Below, piece by piece: positions 56,092 through 64,000 of a DNA stretch of 64,000 nt. The first letter of the stretch is position 1. The number at the start of each line of letters is the position of its first letter. Source of the stretch: Neonectria sp. B-13 (lineage: Eukaryota > Ascomycota > Sordariomycetes > Hypocreales > Nectriaceae); assembly GCA_002682825.1 (NCBI GenBank), contig NOKP01000016.1, positions 1,453,660 to 1,517,659 on the forward strand, read 5' to 3'. Made by a program: the position numbers and the translations under genes. The notes beneath the pieces were generated by a model, which made no database searches, had not been told where the DNA came from, and saw nothing but the letters and a program-made list of their open reading frames with translations.

Positions 56092-59000
56092 TTAACAATG
56101 GAGAAGACTCTTCGATTTTAGTAAACCGCCCAAGGCCTTGAGCTTGACCGGCTTCGTGAGGAACAGATCCATGCCACTGCCAAACGCCTCCCGCTGCGCA
56201 TCCTCCGACGCCAGGCCGGACAGGGCGATGATGGAAACAGGGTCCAGCCCCTCTTGGCACTCGTGCGCGCGGATGCACCGCGTCGCCTCGAAGCCGTCCA
56301 TGACCGGCATGGAGATGTCCATCAGCACGCATGCGTATGCCCGTGGGCTCTCCAGATAACGATCCAGAGCCTCCTTGCCGTTCATGGCTATCCGGTACTG
56401 GAGACCCAGCTTGTTCATGTATGCTGATAGAACCTTGAGGTTGATGTGGTTGTCGTCGACGAGCAGGAATTGAGTGGGAAGAGTGGGTGGCTTCACTTCT
56501 GATGAGGGCTCATCGCCCGCGTATGGAGCCAATGAAGCTTCTTTCATCGAAGGGGGGGCTGTCGAAATTCCGTTTCTCTCCGTCGCGTTCATTGTTCCCG
56601 TCCCATTCGTTGTCCCCGTCCCATTCACCGTTTCCGTCGTGCTCATGGTTTCCGTCCCGTTCACCGTTTCCGTCGCGTTCATTGTTTCTGTCCCGTTCAC
56701 CGTTTTCGTCCCGTTCATGATTTCCGTCCCGTTCATTGTGTCTGTCTTAGTTGTCGTCTCTGGAGTCGTAGTTTCGGCAGTCGTGGTTTCTGCTTGTTGA
56801 TCCGATGGCACTGGTACTCGTACCGGGGTTGTTTTGCCTGCATCAGACACAATATAAGAGCTCGGATTTCTGTTGGGCCCGGCCGGTCGCTGAACCAACA
56901 GGTGGCCCGAGGAGCCAGGCGTCGGGGATTTGAGAAGACCCATCCATCGTTTGTACGCAAGGAGCAGCGTCTTGGCTAGTTTACGAGGGCCAGTCCTAAA
57001 AAAGGCGTAAGCATTGAGACAATACGTGCAACAAAAAAACAATGCAACAACTTACGGTTGAGAAATGAACTCGAATATCCCGCTGTAGTCTGCCGCGAAA
57101 GACTGCGACTGGCGATAGGCTTCTAGCGGGTTTGAGCAGATGACGATGTTGGGGTGGTTGCCGAGCATCTCGAGTTCTTTAGAACTTTTGGGTAATGCGT
57201 CTTGTGACCAAAGTATAAGGTCGGGCGTTAACATATTGTCCTGCGCGTCTGAGATGACTTCCATGCGAAGCCACTCGTGGCAGACATCCTCTAGCTTAGT
57301 TCGGAAGGCCTCCTGGCTGGCTCCGTCTTTGGATTCGGGGCATACAATTCGGATTCGTAACCCTTCGAGGTCCTGGACTCGCTCCTCAAACTCCTTGTCG
57401 TCCTCTGAGAGTCTCACGCCAACCTCTGGAGACTGCGGTACCTGGTCCAGTGGTAGCGCAACAGAGACAGTAGTCCCGACGCCGACCTGGCTGGCCACGG
57501 AGATTTGGCCCCCTAGCTGTGATGTGATTTGCTTCACCAAGCTGAGGCCCAAGCCAGTTCCCGGAGCGAGGTTGTCTTCCTGGCTGAACGGCTTGAAGAG
57601 GCCCTGCCTCAGATAGTCGGAGCTGATGCCCTTGCCTGTATCTTGTACTGTGAACTTGACCACGCGGTCTTTTTTCTGCTGCCTAAGCGAGATGATTTCC
57701 TGAGTGAGTGAGACTTTGATGGTGCCTCGATGTGTATATTTCAAGGCGTTGCCGAAGATGTTCATTATGATGCGGCGGAATGCACCGACTTGCACGTAAT
57801 AGGTCCAGTTGCAGTGTGGATCGATGGAGAGGAGTATGGCCACCTCTCCGAAATGCAGTTGCAGCTCTCCACCGTTGGTCAACCTGGGATCGAGTTGCTC
57901 TCTGGCCTGAAGCGCGTCCAACAGGTGATCGGATCTCCCACCGCTCTCTTTCGACCTCGCGCGTTTGTTGGAGAGCTGCTCGAGAGACAAATGCTGGAAG
58001 CTGAAGCCGGCGAAGACGCTCTCAATCACCTCCTCGACGAGGCCATCGAGCCGGGAATTGCAGAACAAGCTCTTCTGGCCAAAGTGCTTCCAGTCGGCCT
58101 CGGCGCTGGCTCCTGGAGACAGCCCTCGCGATTGAAACTCATTCTTCCTCTCCGCGAAGCTGTTGATCTTGGAATAGTCGAGAAGGTGGTCGATGGTGTC
58201 GAGAAGTGTGCGGGAGCAGGTTTCGATGGTATGGGCCGCATTGCCCTGGAAGACGTCGAGGTCGGTGTCGATCAAGAGCTCGGCATTGAGCAAGACTCCG
58301 TGGAGGGGAGAGCGCAGCTCGTGTGAGAGCGAGCCGAGGGCATCCGACTTTGCCTTGTCTTCCTGCGAAGTGCTGACCCGGAGCACCTCGGCTATGGCAA
58401 GCATCCCAAACGCCCTCAGGTAGCTCAGCTCTCCGTGGAGGGAAAAGTTGCGGGTCGTGGTGCTGGTGTAGATGAAGCCTCCCGCGTGCCATCGATCCTT
58501 TCTCGGGTCCCAGATGGGCACGAAAGCCACGCTTCGGGCCCCGGGGAAAGCCTGGAGAATGACGCTGCCCTCGCGCTTTCTGGTCCAGGGCTTCTTCAGG
58601 CGTTCATTCCGTGACATGAACGAAGATTCTCCTGCGTTGTTCGGTGCTAGTGACTGCTCGCCGGCGAGGGAGGGTCGTGACAGAATGCGATCATCCTCGG
58701 AGGAGTCGGCTGATTGCAGCTCCCCATCGGCGTCGAAATCGAAAATCTTCCCCTTTGGATATCGCCGAAGGAGCTTGGTGAGGAACTTCTCGGCGACGTT
58801 GGACAATGGCCGTTTTGTGGTAGCCCCATTCACACTTGAAGTATCCGTCGTAGAAAATCCAAGTAGCTGGCAGCAGGGCCAAGCCTTCTCTCTGGTCTCG
58901 GGTCCTGGACTTTCATCACTGCTGCTCATGAAGGACGACTGGCCTACCATTTCAGATGCGCGGCGGTTCAAGGTTGGCGATCGGTAGGATCCCATTGTGG

Positions 59001-60148
59001 CATCGAAGAAGAAGCAGCCTTCCACCCCAACCGACTCCCTGATGATGTTGGCGGCTTTTGAAAAGATGACTGTCGGACTTCCATCGACTGGAGGGGGGCT
59101 ATCGTCTGCCCAGGTGGACGAATTGGGTGGACAGTCCGTATGGCTCGGCGGTGTGTTGCATCGGGTGATGACGGCTTTTGGAGATGGCTGCCTCGAGTGT
59201 TCAGCCGTGGTGGTTTCGTCTTCGACATGGCCAAGGTCCATGAGCTGGAGCAGTTGCTGTTTTGCATCTAGAGTGCTCTGGGGGTCTACTTCGTCCATGA
59301 AGTCAGGCACGTCGGGATCAAGCCGCAACCCGGATATGGTCGATTTGCCCTCGATGAAGGATCCTAGGCCTCTATTCATGCGTTCATGCCGACTGAGCAA
59401 GTCCTCGGACCGTCGCGACTGGAGGTGGTTCATGATGGTCTGGGAGATGCCTCGGAGCCGATTCGTGTACTCATCGGTCCAGACCTTCCCAGGCGTCGAA
59501 TTGATGACGCAGTACACACCGATGTTGATGCCCCGGCGCGTCCGGATCGGCACGGCGGCGTAGAACCGGGCGGCGCCTCCGGGTTGGCAGTGAGGCCTGG
59601 CGGAGAAGCGAGGGTCGGCTGTAAGGTCCTGGGACATGGTGAGAGGGAGTTCGTTCGGGGTCAGCGTCTCGACTTCGATGACTTCGAGCCCGGCGAGGAG
59701 GGTGAGGTCGCAGGCGCCATGGCTGCGAGGAATGGCGGTGCCGCACAGCCAGAGCGGCGACGGGCAGTTGTGGTTGGGGAGCGACGGGCGCAGCGGCTGA
59801 GACGGCGTTGCTTCGGCCACGATGAACTGGCTTTCGGTGTCGAACAGGGATATCAGGGACCGCTCCGTGCCCGTCTGGCAGGCGCCGAGCTGGGCGAGGG
59901 CGGTGAGGACGGCATCGGCGGAGGCGGAGAGCTCCGAGGCCGGGATGGCGGCGCCGGTGCCATTGAAGCGGGCGTTCTGGAGGAGGGACGAGTTGTATCT
60001 GCGAAGTGCAAAGGTGCAAGGGGTTAGATCTCTCTCAACGAACGGGGTGTCCAAGTTGGAGCGGGGGGGTGAGGGGCCGTACTTACTTGAAGGTCTCCCG
60101 TTCGCGGACACCCTCGGACACGGACTTGTACGGCGTCACGCGGCCCAT
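56092..60148 (-). CDS. Hybrid histidine kinase with GAF domains and a C-terminal receiver
   Basis: Three exons on the reverse strand: 60148-60087, 59998-57056 and 56995-56092, 1302 residues. Exon 1 gives MGRVTPYKSVSEGVRERETF; splicing joins it to KYNSSLLQNARFNGTG. Domains in order: a GAF domain (about 30-210), a second GAF-like region (about 340-560), the HisKA domain with phospho-acceptor His580 in LGSLSHELRSPLHGVL, the ATPase domain with Asn771 (IFGNALKYTHRG), Asp807 (QDTGKGIS) and GTGLGLSLVKQ near 834, a low-complexity linker, and the receiver domain (FLLVDDNHINLKVL, phospho-acceptor Asp1228 in LMDISMPVMDG, Lys1283 in LTKPVK). The product is a cytosolic sensor kinase that passes phosphate through its receiver to a histidine phosphotransfer protein. 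It has no membrane segment. The ligand is unknown. An 18-nt tandem repeat lies between kinase and receiver. Confidence 0.95.
56581..56750. repeat. In-frame 18-nt minisatellite inside the histidine kinase
   Basis: About nine copies of an 18-nt unit encode hexapeptides of the type ETMNGT/ETVNGT/ETMNAT (residues about 1084-1140). All remain in frame. The copies are imperfect, so the array is not very recent. It lengthens the linker between the ATPase and receiver domains. Confidence 0.85.
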
Positions 60149-61153
60149 GTTGGCAACTGTCGCTGTGTTTGGGTCGTCGCGGCGAGGACGGGGAGGCAGA
60201 GGAGACTCGCGACGAATTTTGATGTTACCTGTTCGCTCAGGATGACGATTGCGACTGCGACAGGAAATAAACGAAACCCCCAACGTGCAGAAAGCACCAG
60301 CGGAATGATCGACACTAGGGAGGGCTCCGCTCCTCGGCAGCTCACATGACACGGGCCATGGAGGAACACGGGGATAAGGCGATAAGGCGATAAAGGGGAC
60401 AAGGAGACAAGGGGAAGATGAGAGTTGGGCCTACTGTACTACCTCTTACTACATAAAGCGTGGCGGCGGAGATGGTGGCGAGGCGGCGAGCCAGCAAACA
60501 GCGCCGACCGAGCAAACGGCGGCAAGCGTTGAAAGCAGCGCCTCCGCCTGGGTGGAGAAACAGGCTGCTAGTCTACAATTGCAGACGCTTCGTATGGATA
60601 CATCTACGAGGAGCTAGACTACTATGTGTGTAGACTACGTAGACTACCACGTAGACAGGTAGAGCCTGCAAGTGCATCGAGATTGGCCCACACGCCGGCT
60701 TCCAGGGTCTGTTTTGAGGTCTGACCTGGAAGATCTAGATAGACCACTGCCTGCCTATTACCGCACTGTACCATGAACTGGAAAATGCAGCTGCGGGGCA
60801 GGAAAAATGTCGTGGCGACTCAGCTGCTCTGGTTTTGATCGAGATACAGGAGGCAATGGAGTAGACGGGAGAGATTGGTCCAGGGAGCTTTCATACAGGG
60901 GTGAATAAATTAGTTGCAGTCATGACGTCATTGCGACAGACTGGTGGGGGTAAAACAAAGTGTGCGCACGAGTCTTCAGTCTGTGATCCTCATCCGGTTG
61001 ACTACTGTACTTATGTATGGCGGTAGGATCGGCCAGTTTATGTTGCAACGGTTATTAGTACGTACAGTCCGTCTTTTCCGACCTGAAAGCACAACATGAC
61101 CAATCTTGCATTAGTGTCAGATGATGGAACCCTGGCGAATCATCTCCTCTCCC
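60149..61153. other. Intergenic stretch; histidine-kinase promoter
   Basis: No gene seen. It includes a short run of GCGATAAG-like units at about 60372-60393 (GATAAGGCGATAAGGCGATAA), which are three closely spaced GATA cores, and the 3' flank of the transporter gene. Confidence 0.5.
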
Positions 61154-63015
61154 TCACGCCTCCTGGTCCTTTTTCACGCTCTTCGCGTCCAGCAACGACA
61201 TGTCGCACTTGTACGTCTTGAACTTTCTCGCCGGCACCTTGTTCTCAAACATCTCCTGCACCTCGGCGTAGTTGCGGCCCTTGAGCTCCGGCAGACAGAA
61301 GTACAAGTACGTGCACATGGGCACCGACAGCCCGAAGAAGACGAAGCTGATCTTGCCGCCGAGGTTGGCCTGGTCGGGGTTCATGAGATACGGCAGCACC
61401 TGCGTGACCAGGCATGAAACGGCCGTGGCAGCCATGATGTTGACGCTGTACGTCTTTTGTCGGAGTCGCACGCTGTTTTGCAGTTAGCCTCCAGCCACGG
61501 AGTTGAACGAGTGCATTGCGAGACTGACCTGGGGGTTTCTCCGCCAACGGCATATGCGACAGCGCCGAGGGTTGCCTATGCACACACGTTAGTTTCAAGC
61601 TGACAAGACACACCGCTCCATCTGAATCTTACCTGATACAAGAACCCCCAAATCACCATGAACGCAACCGTGGCATTGAGCGCGGCAGGAGTGCCGATGG
61701 TGCTGATACCGCCGATCACGAGCAGCAGGGCTGTCATGGTGAAGCAACCGCCGACAATCATGGGCCGTCGACCAAAGCGATCAACCAGCGGCCACGAAGC
61801 AATGTTACCGACAAGCTGGATAGCGTTGGCCACTTGTCCAAGTGCCAGGGGATCTTTGAGGCCAGCGAGTCGGAAATAGTACCTATCTTCGGTTAGAAGT
61901 CGCAAAGCTTACGTGGCGAGGGGGAAACTAACGTTAGGTAGCCACTGACGAAGTTGACTCCGATGAACTGCTGCGAGATGTACACCATGATCATGATGGT
62001 TGTCCGGCGACGGTTGGTGCCCTTGAAGACCTCGAGCCAGTTGCTGGATTCCTGCTCCTTCCGGGCCTCAGCCTCCAACGTGATCGCGGTTTGGGCCACC
62101 TCGATAGCGCCATCAACATCAAACGACGGCCCGTTGAAGCGGCGGTAGGACTTGGCGGCTTCCTCTCGGCGGCCCTTGATGAGAAGCCAGGTGGGCGACT
62201 CGGGGAGGATGGTAAGGGCGATGAGCAGAATGCCAGGTGGGATGACCTGGGTGATGACAGGGATTCTCCAGGCCATGTCGCTGTTGTAGCCTTTGGAAGA
62301 ATAAACCACCAGCGAGTTGAGCCACTGGCCCAAAACAATGGTGGTGTTCTAGAAATGTGAGACGGTGGTTTCCTGAGATTCTTGGCTGAAATGGACTTAC
62401 AATGAGCACCAGACATACACCACGCATTTTGGTAGGAGCAAGCTCAGCAACGAAAACGGGACCGAGAGAGTGGCCGAGTCCAAAACCCAGCGTCGACAAG
62501 AGCTTTCCACCAAAGATCATGTAGATCGACGTGCTGAAGTACTGAGTGATGACGCCGCTGATGCAAACAAGACAGGCCACGATAATGGTCCGCTTTCGGC
62601 CCATGAAGTCGCTGATAATACCCGTGGCAAAAGCCGATGTGAAGAGCCCGATGGTGCTGGCCGCGTTGACAAGCTGCTGGTCGGTGGCCTTAACGACCCA
62701 GACCCCGTCGACCTCGTATCCGAACTGCTGGGCAAAGGGCGTGACGGCGAACAGCTTTCCTATCATGGAGACTTCGTAGCCGAAATTGATGGGGAGGAGG
62801 TAGATGATGAAGCCTAGCGGGTCCCGGTCAGCAAGGTGAGTCGACTGCGCTCGGCGCCGCAATCACTTACAGAACGTCAAGACGCGGCGATGCTCCCAGA
62901 TATCACGGAGCGTCAGCTTCTCGTCGGAGGTGTTTGCCATCGCTTCGGCCGGGACAGGCGTGGTGTCCTCCAGCTGCGTGACCGCATCCTTGCGCTTCGT
63001 GTCGTCGTGCCCCAT
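61154..63015 (-). CDS. MFS sugar transporter (alpha-glucoside/hexose type)
   Basis: Six exons on the reverse strand: 63015-62871, 62813-62401, 62348-61933, 61882-61633, 61575-61529 and 61472-61154, 529 residues. Twelve hydrophobic segments can be followed. Sugar-porter signatures are present: FMGRKRT after helix 2, the LPESPTWLLIKGR motif before the central loop, QQFIGVNFVSGYLTYYF in helix 7, DRFGRRP, and the terminal PELKGRNYAEVQEMFENKVP (PETKGR-type). The N-terminal leader is hydrophilic (DDTKRKDAVTQLEDTTPVP). It should import a mono- or disaccharide with protons at the plasma membrane; members closest to this type are maltose/alpha-glucoside permeases, but the substrate cannot be set. All splice sites are GT-AG; exon 5 is only 47 nt. 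Confidence 0.93.
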
Positions 63016-64000
63016 TGTCTCGACTCGGGAGGTTGGTTCGAAGAGTGAAGTTGTGTGGAGGAATGCCGAGTCTGTTGCTGAGGGTGGATCGGCCCTTCTT
63101 CTTATAACCAAGGATCAAGATGCAAACCTGCAATGACTCGACAAAAGATTTGCAAGTTCCCCGCAAACTCCCCATCGCGTGGCACCATGTCAACGCTTGC
63201 GAGGCCCATGGGGTGCCCCGCAAACCCGGGGCATGGGCCGGAGCAGCTCGTGACTATGTGTTTGTCCAAAGCGGCAGTTCCAAGCACTCCTTGCCATGAT
63301 TAATGCAGTTGGAAAGACAGGGTAGACGGGAACCCATTCCTTGTTGCGTATGTCTAAACGCGAAAGACAGGGTGCTGGGAGTTGGAGAAGACGGCCATTA
63401 CCGCGGCAGTTGGGGATGGCCCGATCGGAACCACGGGCTATTGGCTGCTCTGGAGATCCGTTCGGAACGCCTGTTTATTGGCCGCAATCTAGGACACCAA
63501 AAGCGCGTATTGGCGCATCCCCCCTGGTAGAAACAGCCGTAAATTGCAGGAAGTGGTTAGGGTCTCTGTATTTGTCTGTGAGGTTTTTCTTTAGTCATTT
63601 GGCGAGCTTGAGAGTGGTCATCGGATGAAAGTTACCAGCGTTCTTGAGACGGTGCGTAGCGTCCGCGCCAACGAACTAGTTGTGATGGCCATATTTCAAC
63701 CGCAAGGCATTCGACACAACATTGAATTCGACAAGAGTTTACGAACCAAATCCGACGCACTGGTGAGATCTCCGTTACTGAAAGTCGGTGTAGTCGACAG
63801 TTGGACCTGACAATGACACATCGTTGTATGTCCCTTGTCATATGCAAACCAACATTCAGACACCCCTACCATACGGCATTTACCTTATTTCCCTCTCCAA
63901 CGGTTCCCCGCCAGAACTGGGAACAATGCCAAAAGCTGCAGCGACGGGTTGTTCCATAAATTAGGCAATGCACTACGGATGCTTCTGCTACATTTTCAGG
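63016..64000. other. Right-edge intergenic stretch
   Basis: 5' flank of the sugar transporter; no gene is recognised up to the window edge. Confidence 0.5.

Overview
The window is nuclear DNA of a filamentous ascomycete (Pezizomycotina, probably a sordariomycete; the species cannot be read from sequence alone). The signs are short GT-AG introns of about 47-93 nt with CTAAC/CTGAC-like branch sites, several Zn(II)2Cys6 regulators, a Pth11/rhodopsin-domain membrane protein, a fungal hybrid histidine kinase and Tad-type LINE sequences. About twenty protein genes can be supported; the longer gaps are non-coding or hold relics.

Layout. 1-2465 (-) is an uninterrupted LINE ORF2 (endonuclease plus reverse transcriptase) running off the left edge. 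4138-4697 (-) is a small two-exon gene with an RNase H1-type hybrid-binding domain. 6736-8609 (+) is a lone LINE gag-like ORF1 with a frameshift. From 9.5 to 30 kb lie ordinary accessory and metabolic genes: a small membrane protein, an imine-reductase-like enzyme, a GNAT acetyltransferase, a zinc-less MDR reductase, a DUR3-type urea permease, a CDC123-like protein, a methyltransferase-like protein, a Zn2Cys6 regulator and a secreted FAD-linked oxidase. From 32.8 to 50 kb come a rhodopsin-domain membrane protein, an ammonium transporter, and a block with two DUF3445 (heme-dependent oxidative N-demethylase family) genes, two paralogous Zn2Cys6 regulators arranged head to head, and a small EutQ-like cupin. 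From 53.9 to 63 kb come a conserved fungal protein without a name, a GAF-containing hybrid histidine kinase, and an MFS sugar transporter.

How the genes may work together. The most coherent theme is nitrogen scavenging: urea uptake (17.4-19.6 kb), ammonium uptake (36-37.7 kb) and the 38.7-49.8 kb block, which pairs two putative amine N-demethylases with two related regulators and a cupin similar to ethanolamine-utilisation proteins. GATA elements (AreA/NIT2-type) cluster upstream of the urea and ammonium transporters and occur between the cupin and the second demethylase, which share a 0.8-kb divergent promoter region. That this is one functional amine/nitrogen cluster is inference; the gene families, paralogies and promoter layout are read from the sequence.
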